Source: Ruminobacter sp. (GTDB taxonomy: Bacteria > Pseudomonadota > Gammaproteobacteria > Enterobacterales > Succinivibrionaceae). From it: a stretch of DNA of 51,329 bases. The notes under the pieces are model-generated. The model was not told where the DNA came from and searched no databases. It saw only the letters and a program-made list of their open reading frames with translations. Below are positions 35,773 through 44,812 of this stretch, one piece after another (the stretch's first letter is position 1; every line of letters starts with the position of its first letter). The position numbers were made by a program, and so were the translations under genes. Location: assembly GCA_017940385.1 (NCBI GenBank), contig JAGAYS010000040.1, forward strand, positions 1 through 51,329. The letters run 5' to 3'.

Positions 35773-36549
35773 GTGATTTTAGAGCAGATTTGGGATACCA
35801 TTAGGACAGAAGCCACGAGCATGATGGTTAAGGAGCCCATGCTTGGCAGTTTTTTTCTTCAGGCCATTATTAATCAGAAAAGCTTTGCTGATGCTTTAAG
35901 TTTTCAACTTTCAAACAGACTGAACTCAACGGTAATGCCGGCGGTTGTTTTACGCGAAATTTTTGATGAGGCCTTTGCAAGTGATGACAGTATCATCCGA
36001 GCGGCCGTCATTGATCTTGAAGCCGTAAAGGCCAGGGATCCTGCAGTTCTTTATTACACCACTCCGTTACTGTATCTTAAAGGTTATCAGGCCATTCAGG
36101 CCTACAGAATAGCTCACTGGCTGTGGATGAATCAGAGACATGAGATGGCTTATTTTCTCCAGAACATCATTTCTGTTGCATTCGGAGTTGATATCCATCC
36201 TGCGGCAAAGATTGGTGCCGGTATTATGTTTGACCATGCCACAGGTATTGTAATCGGTGAAACCGCGGTCGTCGGTGACGATGTGTCCTTCCTGCATAAT
36301 GTGACTTTGGGTGGTACCGGTCATGAGCATGGTGACAGACATCCGAAAATTTGCAGTGGGGTTATGATTGGCGCAGGTGCCAGTATTCTGGGAAATATAA
36401 TAGTTGGAACCGGAGCCAAAATAGGAGCAGGAAGTGTGGTGTTGCGTGATGTTGAAGCACATACCACCGTTGCCGGTGTTCCTGCAAGGGTTGTTGGAAA
36501 ATGTTCCTGCGAAAAACCAAGTGATGACATGGATCAGCAGATCTTGTAG
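35773..36549 (+). CDS. cysE: Serine O-acetyltransferase
   Basis: A 258-aa enzyme making O-acetylserine, the first step of cysteine synthesis. The N-terminal helical domain has RDPAVLYYTTPLLYLKGYQA; the left-handed beta-helix hexapeptide repeats start at DIHPAAKIGAGIMFDHATG and include the catalytic His in HATGIVIGET and HNVTLGGTG. The C-terminal DDMDQQIL resembles the tail that docks into CysK. It begins with GTG, 2 nt after fieF, with AAGG 8 nt before it. Confidence 0.96.
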   Translation: MILEQIWDTIRTEATSMMVKEPMLGSFFLQAIINQKSFADALSFQLSNRLNSTVMPAVVLREIFDEAFASDDSIIRAAVIDLEAVKARDPAVLYYTTPLLYLKGYQAIQAYRIAHWLWMNQRHEMAYFLQNIISVAFGVDIHPAAKIGAGIMFDHATGIVIGETAVVGDDVSFLHNVTLGGTGHEHGDRHPKICSGVMIGAGASILGNIIVGTGAKIGAGSVVLRDVEAHTTVAGVPARVVGKCSCEKPSDDMDQQIL

Positions 36550-36558
36550 GAGGTAATT

Positions 36559-37047
36559 ATGTATCTTAGCACTTCAAAAATCTGCACCATATATGGTGAC
36601 TCTGTTGATGTATTGGAACCTCTGTTTAATTCATACGGTGGCCGAAAGGAGTTTTACGGTCAGGTTGTTACGGTAAAGTGTTTTGAACAGATAGGGCTTA
36701 TTCTTGATATTCTTCGTCAGGACGGATCCGGTAAAGTTCTTGTCATTGATGCCGGAGGTTCCCTCAGAAAGGCCGTAATATCAGAAGATATAATTTCGCT
36801 GGCAACCCATAATGCCTGGGAGGGGATTGTCTGTTACGGAGCTGTATGCGACGTGAAGGAGCTTGCAGAGTTCGATATTGGCATAAAGGCCGTGGGAGCT
36901 TATCCTGTACTGGCAGAAGAAAGTGATCAGGGAGAGCAGGACTGCCCGGTAAACTTTGCAGGTACTTCCATCTATTCAGGTGATTACATATATGCAGATG
37001 AAACGGGAGTAGTTCTAAGTCAGGATCCTCTGGATCTTAACAGTTAG
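36559..37047 (+). CDS. rraA: Regulator of RNase E activity A
   Basis: A 162-aa trimeric protein that in E. coli inhibits RNase E. The N terminus STSKICTIYGD, FYGQVVTVKCFE, LVIDAGGSLRKA, NAWEGIVCYGAVCDV and YIYADETGVVL are family blocks. A strong AGGAGG precedes the ATG. It is the last gene of the fieF-cysE-rraA unit and converges with zapB only 2 nt away. In E. coli rraA also neighbours zapB and hslU. Confidence 0.95.
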   Translation: MYLSTSKICTIYGDSVDVLEPLFNSYGGRKEFYGQVVTVKCFEQIGLILDILRQDGSGKVLVIDAGGSLRKAVISEDIISLATHNAWEGIVCYGAVCDVKELAEFDIGIKAVGAYPVLAEESDQGEQDCPVNFAGTSIYSGDYIYADETGVVLSQDPLDLNS

Positions 37048-37049
37048 GA

Positions 37050-37286
37050 TTATTTATCTGTTTTTATCATACCTATGGAGCTGGCAATTCTCCGTTGCCA
37101 GCTGCACATTTTCTCTTTCAGATTACTGTTTTCTCTGCGAAGGTTCTCATTTTCCTGAAGTGCCGATTTCAGTTTACTCTCTGAATTACGCAGTTCCTGA
37201 TCGCAGGCTGACTGATAGCTGCTGATCTTGCTTTTCAGGCTTTCTATTTTCTGAATTATTTCATCCTGTTCGGATAAATTGGCCAT
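37050..37286 (-). CDS. zapB: Cell division factor ZapB
   Basis: A 78-aa coiled-coil protein that stabilises the Z ring with ZapA. Nearly the whole length is heptad-rich (LKSKISSYQSACDQEL, ENENLRRENSNLKEK), and the tail WQRRIASSIGMI resembles the ZapB C terminus. GGGGGAG precedes the ATG. It follows hslU by 15 nt, so it closes the argS-ftsN-hslV-hslU-zapB run. Assignment rests on length, coiled coil and context. Confidence 0.8.
   Translation of the reverse strand: MANLSEQDEIIQKIESLKSKISSYQSACDQELRNSESKLKSALQENENLRRENSNLKEKMCSWQRRIASSIGMIKTDK
37079..37103 (+). terminator. Likely fieF-cysE-rraA terminator inside the zapB coding end
   Basis: A perfect stem AGCTGGCAA (37079-37087) / TTGCCAGCT (37095-37103). 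Read on the plus strand it is followed by CACATTTTC, a weak T-tract. It lies inside the 3' part of zapB on the opposite strand. Confidence 0.5.
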
Positions 37287-37301
37287 AAGCTCCCCCTGTA
37301 T

Positions 37302-38648
37302 TTAGAGAATATATCTGCTGAGATCCTCATCTTCCACGAGCGTATCAAGGTGCTCAGATACATAGGCTTTATCAATTGTAAAGGATGAGCCGCGATATTC
37401 TGGAGCGTTGAAGGAAATGTCCTCGGTCAGTTTTTCCATTATCGTATGCAGACGTCTTGCACCGATGTTTTCGGTGGTGCTGTTTACTGAATAAGCAGCT
37501 TCAGCAATGGCTTCGATACCGTCTTCGGTAAACTTTATTTCTACTCCCTCAGTTTCCATAAGTTTAATGCACTGTTCCGTAAGAGATGCATGAGGTTCAG
37601 TGAGGATTCGGGCAAAATCCTTTGCGGTCAGCGGCTGAAGCTCGACTCGTATAGGCAGTCTGCCTTGTAGTTCGGGAATAAGATCCGATGGCTTTGATAA
37701 CTGGAATGCTCCGGAGGTAATAAAGAGAATATGATCTGTTTTGATCATTCCGTACTTTGTTCTTACGGCACAGCCTTCGATGAGAGGTAGAAGATCTCTC
37801 TGAACACCTTCTCTTGAAACCCTTGTCTGTGTGTCGTTTTTGTTCTCGCAGATCTTATCTATTTCATCGATGAAGATAATTCCATGATTTTCGACAAGAT
37901 TGATTAAATCAGTTCTCAGATCATTCTCATTGATTAACTTGGAAACCTCATCATCAATAATAGCCTTCATGGCTTCAGTTACTTTGACTTTGGATGGTGT
38001 TGACGGTCCGATTTTTATCTGACCGAAAAGTTCTTCCAACTGACTGGCCATGTCTTCCATTCCCGGCGGCGTCATGATCTGTACGTTGGAATGGTCAGCT
38101 GAAGGAGGAAGAACAATACTGATTTCCTCATTATCATAGGTACCGTTCCTCAGATCTTCCAGTATTTCTTCCTGGGTAGGTATCTGGTAAAAGAAGGTCC
38201 CTGAGCCGTCAGATTCCTGATGGTCTTCCTTTAGTTTTGCGAGAATTGCTTCAACTATCTTTTTTTCAGCTTTGGCGGAAGCTTCACTCTGGTGTTTTTT
38301 ATGCTGCTGTTCGCGAAGCATTTTCATGGCAACATTTGCCAGATCCTTGATTATGGAGTCAACTTCCTTGCCAACATAACCGACTTCCGTAAATTTTGTA
38401 GCTTCAACCTTCAGAAAAGGAGCATCCGTGAGTTTTGCAAGTCGTCTGGCAATTTCAGTCTTACCTACACCGGTAGGACCTATCATTAAAATATTCTTTG
38501 GAGTGACTTCAGTTCTGAACTTCTCATCAAGTTGCATGCGTCTCCATCTGTTGCGCATGGCAATCGCCACGGACCGTTTGGCTTTATCCTGGCCAATGAT
38601 GTGCTTATTCAACTGTTCTACAATTTTACTAGGGGTTAAATCGTTCAT
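37302..38648 (-). CDS. hslU: HslU protease ATPase subunit
   Basis: A 448-aa AAA+ unfoldase working with HslV. Walker [13 protein letters not shown], Walker [11 protein letters not shown], the pore motif [11 protein letters not shown], and sensor-2 [10 protein letters not shown] are all present, plus the HslU I-domain insert (about 110-240). The C-terminal DLSRYIL contacts HslV. The ATG at 38648 is chosen with GGAA upstream; a TTG two codons earlier is also open. It follows hslV by 38 nt. Confidence 0.97.
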   Translation of the reverse strand: MNDLTPSKIVEQLNKHIIGQDKAKRSVAIAMRNRWRRMQLDEKFRTEVTPKNILMIGPTGVGKTEIARRLAKLTDAPFLKVEATKFTEVGYVGKEVDSIIKDLANVAMKMLREQQHKKHQSEASAKAEKKIVEAILAKLKEDHQESDGSGTFFYQIPTQEEILEDLRNGTYDNEEISIVLPPSADHSNVQIMTPPGMEDMASQLEELFGQIKIGPSTPSKVKVTEAMKAIIDDEVSKLINENDLRTDLINLVENHGIIFIDEIDKICENKNDTQTRVSREGVQRDLLPLIEGCAVRTKYGMIKTDHILFITSGAFQLSKPSDLIPELQGRLPIRVELQPLTAKDFARILTEPHASLTEQCIKLMETEGVEIKFTEDGIEAIAEAAYSVNSTTENIGARRLHTIMEKLTEDISFNAPEYRGSSFTIDKAYVSEHLDTLVEDEDLSRYIL

Positions 38649-38686
38649 CTGCAATAAATTCCGTTAAGATAAATGTTGCACTGCTG

Positions 38687-39211
38687 TCACGCCTGAATTG
38701 ATTCAATTGTGAATTTGTTATTGGTGAATACACAGATTTCACCTGCGATGGTAAGAGCTTTTTCTACTATGTCCTCAGCATCAAGGTCGGTATTTTCCAG
38801 TAATGCTTTGGCTGCACTGTACGCATAATTGCCACCTGAGCCGATGGCCAGCAGATCATCATCCTGTGTAATGACGTCACCGGCACCGCTGATAAGAAAT
38901 GATTTTGACTTGTCAGCCACTATCATCATGGCTTCCAGTCGTCTGAGAGCCTTATCCGTTCTCCACAGTTTTGAGAAGGAAATTACGCCTTTTTCAAAAT
39001 TGCCGTTATTGGATTTTACCTGCTCTTCGAAAATATCCAGAAGGGTGAAAGCATCTGCAGTTGAACCTGCAAAGCCGGATATAATTGTGCCATTGTTTAA
39101 TTTTCTGACTTTTCTGGCATTTGCCTTTAGAACTGTGTTTCCCAGAGAGACCTGTCCGTCACCTCCGATTACAACCTTTCCGTTTCTGCGGACTGATACG
39201 ATAGTTGTCAT
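38687..39211 (-). CDS. hslV: HslV protease peptidase subunit
   Basis: A 174-aa proteasome-like peptidase. The N terminus after Met removal is TTIVSVRR, giving the catalytic Thr1. [13 protein letters not shown] and [16 protein letters not shown] are family blocks. It sits between ftsN and hslU as in E. coli. Confidence 0.97.
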   Translation of the reverse strand: MTTIVSVRRNGKVVIGGDGQVSLGNTVLKANARKVRKLNNGTIISGFAGSTADAFTLLDIFEEQVKSNNGNFEKGVISFSKLWRTDKALRRLEAMMIVADKSKSFLISGAGDVITQDDDLLAIGSGGNYAYSAAKALLENTDLDAEDIVEKALTIAGEICVFTNNKFTIESIQA

Positions 39212-39237
39212 GAGTTGATTATAAATCCGTTAATGTT

Positions 39238-40029
39238 TTAGTATTTGACAAGGGCACACGATGACCCGAGTTTTGCATTTACGATTTCGGCTCTGGATTT
39301 CTCAGCTTCGGCCTTGGTTGAGTAAGGGCCGACGCGAACTGCGAAAGCATATCCACCGCCGATCCTTTTGTGGAAAACGTTGGATTCCTTGCCATGGAAT
39401 GCAAGCATTGCCTTTTTTTCCTGAGCAAGCTTCTCAGTCCGGTAATTCTCAGCGCATTCAATATAGAATTTACCCGGAATTGCCGGTTTTGCGGAATCAG
39501 TACCTGTGCTTTTGGCAGAAGTGGCGGAATCCTGACGGTTTCTGGCCGTCTGCTTGGCTTTTTTCTCTTCGGCAAGTCTGCGTTTTTCTTCGGCAAGACG
39601 TCGTTTTTCCTCGGCTATTCTGGCCTTCTCTTCTTCAATTCTGCGACGTTCTTCTTCCAATTTTCTTCTTTTTTCAGCCAATGCTTTTTTTCTGGCATTT
39701 TCACGGGCAATCGTTTCAGCTTCATAGTTTCGGGTAATGGTTACGCCGGAACCGGTATCAATACTCTTCTTTTCCAGAATTTCAGTGTACTGATACCTGT
39801 TGACGTTATCGGCAACCTGCTTCTTTCCGGACTGCTGTGATGTTTTCTGGGAATAAGCCGCAGGTTTGCCTGACTGTTTATTTGACTGCAATTGCCATAA
39901 CAAAGCACCCAGCATGGCAATAATCAATATTGCCGCCAGGATGATGAATTTTGCCTGCCATCCGGAAATCTGACTCTTCTTAGAGCCTTTTTTGGATGAT
40001 CTTTTTCTGGTTCTTACAGTCGCTACCAT
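39238..40029 (-). CDS. ftsN: FtsN-like cell division protein with SPOR domain
   Basis: A 263-aa inner membrane protein that activates septal cell-wall synthesis. A basic cytoplasmic tail (KRSSKKGSKK) leads into one membrane helix (about 28-48). A charged helical region of near-identical repeats (RIAEEKRRLAEEKRRLAEEK, about 135-160) follows, then a C-terminal SPOR domain (about 185-263) that binds denuded glycan. It is shorter than E. coli FtsN (319 aa). It overlaps the argS stop by one base (TAATG) and precedes hslV, as in E. coli. Confidence 0.9.
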   Translation of the reverse strand: MVATVRTRKRSSKKGSKKSQISGWQAKFIILAAILIIAMLGALLWQLQSNKQSGKPAAYSQKTSQQSGKKQVADNVNRYQYTEILEKKSIDTGSGVTITRNYEAETIARENARKKALAEKRRKLEEERRRIEEEKARIAEEKRRLAEEKRRLAEEKKAKQTARNRQDSATSAKSTGTDSAKPAIPGKFYIECAENYRTEKLAQEKKAMLAFHGKESNVFHKRIGGGYAFAVRVGPYSTKAEAEKSRAEIVNAKLGSSCALVKY

Positions 40030-41768
40030 TACATTCTGTCCAGAACATTAATGCCGAGCATGCCAAGACCTGTCTTGAGGATGGACGATGCTGCCTTACA
40101 CAGTGAAAGACGGCTTGCCTTAATATCCGCAGGGACGTCATCCTTGTTGATAGGACATGCTTCGTAGAATCTCATGAAAAGACCTGCAAGTTCGTATACG
40201 TAGGTACAAATGAGGTGAGGAGCAATCTTTGCCGCAGCATTGTTGACAGCCTCATTAAACTTGACAAACTGTTGTGCAAGAGCTTCTTCTTCCGGCGTAC
40301 TGATAACAATACGGCCCGGTTCCGTTTCACCGGCTTTTTTGAAGATTGACTGTATGCGGCTGTATGCATACTGGAGATACGGTGCCGTATTGCCTTCGAA
40401 AGTCAGCATGTTATCCCAGTCAAAAACATAGTCGGTGGTTCTGTTTTTGGAAAGGTCCGCATATTTAACTGCTCCCATGGCCACGGTTTTAATTACCTGT
40501 TCCCTGAGGTCTTCAGGAAGATCGTTATTTCTCTGCGCAATAAGTTCAGCCGCTCTGGTTTCGGCTTCATTCAGCAGATCTTTTAATTTAACAGTACCGC
40601 CGTCGCGAGTCTTGAACGGTTTGCCGTCTTTGCCGAGCATCATGCCGAAAGCCCCGTGCTCGAGAACAACACCTTCAGGAACATATCCTGCAAGGCGTGC
40701 AATTTCCCATGACATCATCAGATGTTCGTGCTGGCGGCTGTCTGCAAAACAGATGATTCTGTTGGCTCCGAGAGTCTCACACCTGTACTTTGTGCAGGCA
40801 ATGTCAGTTGTGGTGTAGAGGAAGCCTCCGTCCTTTTTCTGGACAATTACGCCGCGAGGATTTCCGTCCTTGTCGGCGAAGTTTTTGAGGTATACAACCA
40901 TTGCACCGTCATCCCTGACAGCAAGATTTTTGCTGACAAGGTCTTCGACCAGAGGTTTGAGCATAGGGTTGTACAGACTTTCACCCATGATGTCTTTTTC
41001 CGTCAGGGAGATATTAAGCCTGTCATATATTTCCTGATTCTGAACCATGGTGATGTTAACAAGCTTCTTCCACATTTTAAGACAGTATTCGTCGCCACTC
41101 TGAAGTTTAACAACGTAGCCTCTTGCCCTGACTGCGAATTCTTCATCGCTTTCATAGCATTTTTTGGCTTCACGATAGAAAGCTTCGAGATCACTTAATT
41201 CGAGATTTGAGGCATTTTCGTTTTCTTTTTTCTCCAGGTATGCGATCAGCATGCCGAACTGGGTACCCCAGTCACCTATGTGGTTTGCTCTGATAACTTT
41301 GTGACCGAGGAATTCAAGAATACGGACAACCGCATCACCGATAACTGTTGAACGGATGTGATGAACGGCCATTTCCTTGGCAACGTTTGGAGAGGAGTAG
41401 TCTATAACCACTGTTTCCGGTTTGGCTGCCGTTTTGACGCCGAGATGTTCGTCATTCAGGATTGCCTCAACCTGAGAAGCCAGGTAATTTTTACTAACAA
41501 AGAAATTGATAAATCCAGGACCGGCAATTTCAACCTTGGTAATCTCATCCGTTACCGGGATGCTGTCAACAATCAGTGAAGCGATTTCCTGCGGCTTCTT
41601 CTTCATAGGCTTGGCCAGAAGCATGGCAAGATTGGTGGCATAATCTCCGTTCTTCTTATCCTTGGTGTTTTCAATCATTACCCGGATTGCTGCATCCTGA
41701 GGAATAAGATTATTCTTTTTAAACTGTTCGACTATTTCGGTTAAGATGTCTTGAATTTTCTGTTTCAT
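40029..41768 (-). CDS. argS: Arginyl-tRNA synthetase
   Basis: A 579-aa class I synthetase charging tRNA-Arg. SSPNVAKEM, the signature region [46 protein letters not shown] (the KMSK-equivalent loop) and a C-terminal anticodon-binding domain with YAYSRIQSI are present. The HIGH motif, HVGH in E. coli ArgRS, reads AVHH here: the first His is Ala and the Gly is His. The ATG at 41768 (MKQKIQDIL) is preferred over the GTG at 41798, though neither has a Shine-Dalgarno. It is coupled to ftsN. Confidence 0.95.
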   Translation of the reverse strand: MKQKIQDILTEIVEQFKKNNLIPQDAAIRVMIENTKDKKNGDYATNLAMLLAKPMKKKPQEIASLIVDSIPVTDEITKVEIAGPGFINFFVSKNYLASQVEAILNDEHLGVKTAAKPETVVIDYSSPNVAKEMAVHHIRSTVIGDAVVRILEFLGHKVIRANHIGDWGTQFGMLIAYLEKKENENASNLELSDLEAFYREAKKCYESDEEFAVRARGYVVKLQSGDEYCLKMWKKLVNITMVQNQEIYDRLNISLTEKDIMGESLYNPMLKPLVEDLVSKNLAVRDDGAMVVYLKNFADKDGNPRGVIVQKKDGGFLYTTTDIACTKYRCETLGANRIICFADSRQHEHLMMSWEIARLAGYVPEGVVLEHGAFGMMLGKDGKPFKTRDGGTVKLKDLLNEAETRAAELIAQRNNDLPEDLREQVIKTVAMGAVKYADLSKNRTTDYVFDWDNMLTFEGNTAPYLQYAYSRIQSIFKKAGETEPGRIVISTPEEEALAQQFVKFNEAVNNAAAKIAPHLICTYVYELAGLFMRFYEACPINKDDVPADIKASRLSLCKAASSILKTGLGMLGINVLDRM

Positions 41769-41877
41769 AATCGCGATTGCTATATTAGTAAAATACACAA
41801 ATTTTGCTAAATTTTACTCTGTCAGCGTTTTTTTTTCCACTTAAATAATAAATCGGGAATTAACGCGCATGCATCGG

Positions 41878-44076
41878 TTATTCGTTGCTTAGCGGATCTA
41901 TTTCAATTACGGAGTGAACTCCTGATTTGTCCCGGAATTTATCAATATTTGCGATAATTATGTCAACAAAATCCGACAGGTCTTTTTTTCCTGCGGCATT
42001 AATCAGTATGTTAAAGTGATATCGTTTCTGTTTTCTTGCAATATATGCTGATGACGGATGCATTACTTTCACGGATTTGAATTTCTGGGATTCCCTGATC
42101 ATGAATGCGTAGGCATCGGAAATAAACGTTATGACTTTTTCTCGTGATGAGCTGTCTGCCTTAAGTATGGCATTGCTTGTGAACGGGGGCAGCATCAGCT
42201 GTCTTCTTATGTTGAGACAGTTTTCCGTAAAAGCCTGATATCCACCTGACAAAAGTGTTGTAAGAACGGGATGGTCAGGACTGTGTGTCTGAAGATATAC
42301 GTATCCCTGTTTATTTCCCCGACCTGATCTTCCTGCCACCTGAACTATCAGTTGGGCAAGCAGCTCGTGTGCTCGGTAATTATTTGAAAAAAGACAGGAA
42401 TCTATATCAACAATGCCTACCAGCGTGACATTTGGGAAATGATGTCCTTTTGCCAGCATCTGCGTACCGATGATAATGTTGTACCTGTTGTCATTTATGT
42501 CATCGAGCAGTGTGTTGAGAGTTCCTTTTCCGCTTACGGAATCTCTGTCCACTCTGACAGGACGGGCATTGGGAAACAGCTGCATCAGGTGCTCAAAAAT
42601 CTGTTCGGTACCGTTCCCCGTCGGTGTCAGTTCGGTAAATCCGCACTGCGGACACTGGTGTGGCAGACTGTATCTGGCTTCGCAGTGGTGGCACAGCAGC
42701 TGGTTTTCGGTCCGGTGATACGTAAGGCTGGAATCACAGTTGTTGCACATAAAAACATATCCGCAGTTGTGGCAGATGAGTTTCTGCGAATATCCCCTGC
42801 GGTTCAGCAGGAGTAATACCTGATTGCCTTTGGCCAGTTCTTCGTTTATGTGGAGAGCCAGTTCCCTTGATATACCGTGATCTATGAATTGCTTACGCAT
42901 GTCGATGATATTGAATATTGCATCGGAGGCGTTTCCGGCCCTTCTGGTCAGTATCAGTTCCCTGTATTTGTTTTTCCGGATGTTATTTACGGTTTCGATG
43001 GAAGGGGTTGCTGTTCCCATGACTACCGGAATGTTACGAAGATATCCCAGCATTACGGCACAGTCTCTTGCATGATACCTGAATCCGTCACCCTGACGGT
43101 ACGATGAATCATGTTCTTCATCGATGATGATAATTCCCAGATTAGGTATGTTTGCGAAAAGGGCGCTTCTTGTTCCTATGAGTATTGCCGCCTCGTTTCG
43201 CTGCATCATGACAAAAGATTCAAAGCGTTCGCTGTCGTTCATGGATGAATGAATGCATACGATGGGCACGTTAAACCGATCGTAAAATCTTTTTACCGTC
43301 TGCGGGGTGAGGTTTATTTCCGGGACGAGAACCAGAGCCTGTTTGCCATCTGCCAATTTATCGGCTATGAGCTGAAGGTATATCTCGGTCTTTCCAGAAC
43401 CAGTCACGCCATTTATCACAAAGACATTGAATCCAGAGGCATCACTTATTGTATTGTAGGCAGCCTGCTGCTCCCCGTTAAGGATTTTGGTACCCGTTAC
43501 CTCGAGCTGTTCCCGTGACCATTCCTTAACCTGATCGCGAAGGTTTGTTTTAACTATGAGATTAAGACCTGAAAGTTTATTGATAATGGCTGAACTGATT
43601 CCGAGTTCTTTTAATTTATGAGTTGTGCACGGGGACTTTCTGATGATTTCCAGTGCCGACTGACATGTCTTGGCTCTTTTTATTGAGGAAATGTCGGCTC
43701 CGGGGATGGCCGACCACAGATCTATCGGCTTAAGTTCTGCTTTATTCTGTTTTTTTAGCAGAGGTGGGAGTGCCGTGTAAAAAACCTCTCCCACAGGATA
43801 GTGATAATATGATGATGCCCACGAGAGAAGTCGAACGGCATACATGTCAAATACGGGTGTGTCATCGAGAATTTCTTCAACTTCCTTTATAATGCCTCTG
43901 CCAGAGTAAGACTGTTTGTCGGATGTGCTTACAATAACACCTATGGTTTTTCTGTTGCCGAATTTGACAAGTGCACGACACCCGCACAGATTTTTGTCTG
44001 AAAAAACAATATTCTGTGGTGTTTTGTATTCAAAGGTTTGATATATCGGGGTGTTTACGGCTAACTGTAAGTACAT
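41878..44076 (-). CDS. priA: Primosomal replication-restart helicase PriA
   Basis: A 732-aa SF2 helicase that reloads the replisome at stalled forks. Walker A INGVTGSGKTEIY, DEEH box IIDEEHDSSYRQ, and an eight-Cys zinc region (CHNCGYVFMCNNCDSSL and CHHCEARYSLPHQCPQCG) are seen; helicase motifs continue with GTQMLAKGHHFPNV and VAGRSGRG. The ATG at 44076 is chosen; a TTG at 44094 would add six residues. It is divergent from rpmE, as in E. coli. Confidence 0.97.
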   Translation of the reverse strand: MYLQLAVNTPIYQTFEYKTPQNIVFSDKNLCGCRALVKFGNRKTIGVIVSTSDKQSYSGRGIIKEVEEILDDTPVFDMYAVRLLSWASSYYHYPVGEVFYTALPPLLKKQNKAELKPIDLWSAIPGADISSIKRAKTCQSALEIIRKSPCTTHKLKELGISSAIINKLSGLNLIVKTNLRDQVKEWSREQLEVTGTKILNGEQQAAYNTISDASGFNVFVINGVTGSGKTEIYLQLIADKLADGKQALVLVPEINLTPQTVKRFYDRFNVPIVCIHSSMNDSERFESFVMMQRNEAAILIGTRSALFANIPNLGIIIIDEEHDSSYRQGDGFRYHARDCAVMLGYLRNIPVVMGTATPSIETVNNIRKNKYRELILTRRAGNASDAIFNIIDMRKQFIDHGISRELALHINEELAKGNQVLLLLNRRGYSQKLICHNCGYVFMCNNCDSSLTYHRTENQLLCHHCEARYSLPHQCPQCGFTELTPTGNGTEQIFEHLMQLFPNARPVRVDRDSVSGKGTLNTLLDDINDNRYNIIIGTQMLAKGHHFPNVTLVGIVDIDSCLFSNNYRAHELLAQLIVQVAGRSGRGNKQGYVYLQTHSPDHPVLTTLLSGGYQAFTENCLNIRRQLMLPPFTSNAILKADSSSREKVITFISDAYAFMIRESQKFKSVKVMHPSSAYIARKQKRYHFNILINAAGKKDLSDFVDIIIANIDKFRDKSGVHSVIEIDPLSNE

Positions 44077-44236
44077 GGCAATATTAAATGTCAAAAAATC
44101 AAAAGTTTATCTTGCAGAACATTGCTCAATAATATATCATTCGCATGCATTTTTATATTTTTGTTTGTATTTTACATCGTATCTGACGCGAAAAGTGGTC
44201 AGAAGGGCGATGTAACTCTATCTTAAGAGGTTTTCC

Positions 44237-44452
44237 ATGAAAAAAGATATTCATCCAGCATACGACGTTGTAACCGTTAAGTGCTCATGCGGTAATACTT
44301 TCCAGACCCGCTCAACCGTTGGTCACGACATCGTTATCGATGTTTGTTCAGCTTGTCATCCATTCTACACCGGTAAGCAGAAGATTGTTGATACCGGCGG
44401 ACGTGTAGAACGCTTCAACAAGCGCTTCGGTATGCTTTCTTCAAAGAAGTAA
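44237..44452 (+). CDS. rpmE: 50S ribosomal protein L31, zinc-binding type
   Basis: A 71-aa ribosomal protein. Four zinc ligands are seen: Cys16 and Cys18 (KCSCG), Cys37 and Cys40 (CSAC). [31 protein letters not shown] and the Lys-rich end are signatures. AGAGG lies before the ATG. No zinc-free L31 paralogue is visible in the window. Confidence 0.97.
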   Translation: MKKDIHPAYDVVTVKCSCGNTFQTRSTVGHDIVIDVCSACHPFYTGKQKIVDTGGRVERFNKRFGMLSSKK

Positions 44453-44479
44453 TAGGCTTCTGAAAGTAATTCAATCCAG

Positions 44480-44514
44480 ACACACTGCACAGTCGTGCGG
44501 TGTGTTCTTTTTTT
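44480..44514 (+). terminator. rpmE terminator
   Basis: ACACACTGCAC (44480-44490) pairs with GTGCGGTGTGT (44495-44505), followed by a T-rich tract with seven T. Confidence 0.85.
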
Positions 44515-44660
44515 GGTTTGGGAGAAAAAACTTCACAAACAATCACAGGCTCTCTGACTTTTTGCGTAATTAATGCGCTATCAATTCTTAAAATTGTGGG
44601 ATAATCATAAATTTTATAAAGATAAGTCCTGTATCCTGTAACAAAAGAAAAATTCTCGCT

Positions 44661-44706
44661 TATAATTAAACCCTATACATTCAGTATACGTATGACTAGG
44701 TATACT
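44661..44706 (+). promoter_or_regulatory. maeB-like promoter region with operator-like repeat
   Basis: A perfect TATAAT (44661-44666) with only weak -35 candidates is followed by an inverted repeat AGTATAC (44683-44689) / GTATACT (44700-44706) with a 10-bp centre. The repeat begins 17 bp after the -10, around +10 to +33, where a repressor would block elongation. The regulator is not identified. Confidence 0.4.
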
Positions 44707-44769
44707 TAGAATAGGCGAAATTGTATATTTTGTTGTTATACAAAGGGTTAATAAAATTAGAAAAACGTA

Positions 44770-44795
44770 ACAACATACTGTGCCAGGTATGTTGT
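44770..44795 (+). promoter_or_regulatory. Hairpin in the malic enzyme 5' leader
   Basis: ACAACATAC (44770-44778) pairs perfectly with GTATGTTGT (44787-44795) around an 8-nt loop. It ends 5-6 nt before the Shine-Dalgarno GGAG (44801-44804). It could be an RNA structure affecting ribosome access or a second protein site. Confidence 0.45.
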
Positions 44796-44812
44796 AATTC
44801 GGAGATTATCGA

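Noticed and set aside
39261-39840. Plus-strand frames opposite ftsN
   Set aside because: Phe/Leu-rich shadow created by the Glu/Lys repeat codons of ftsN.
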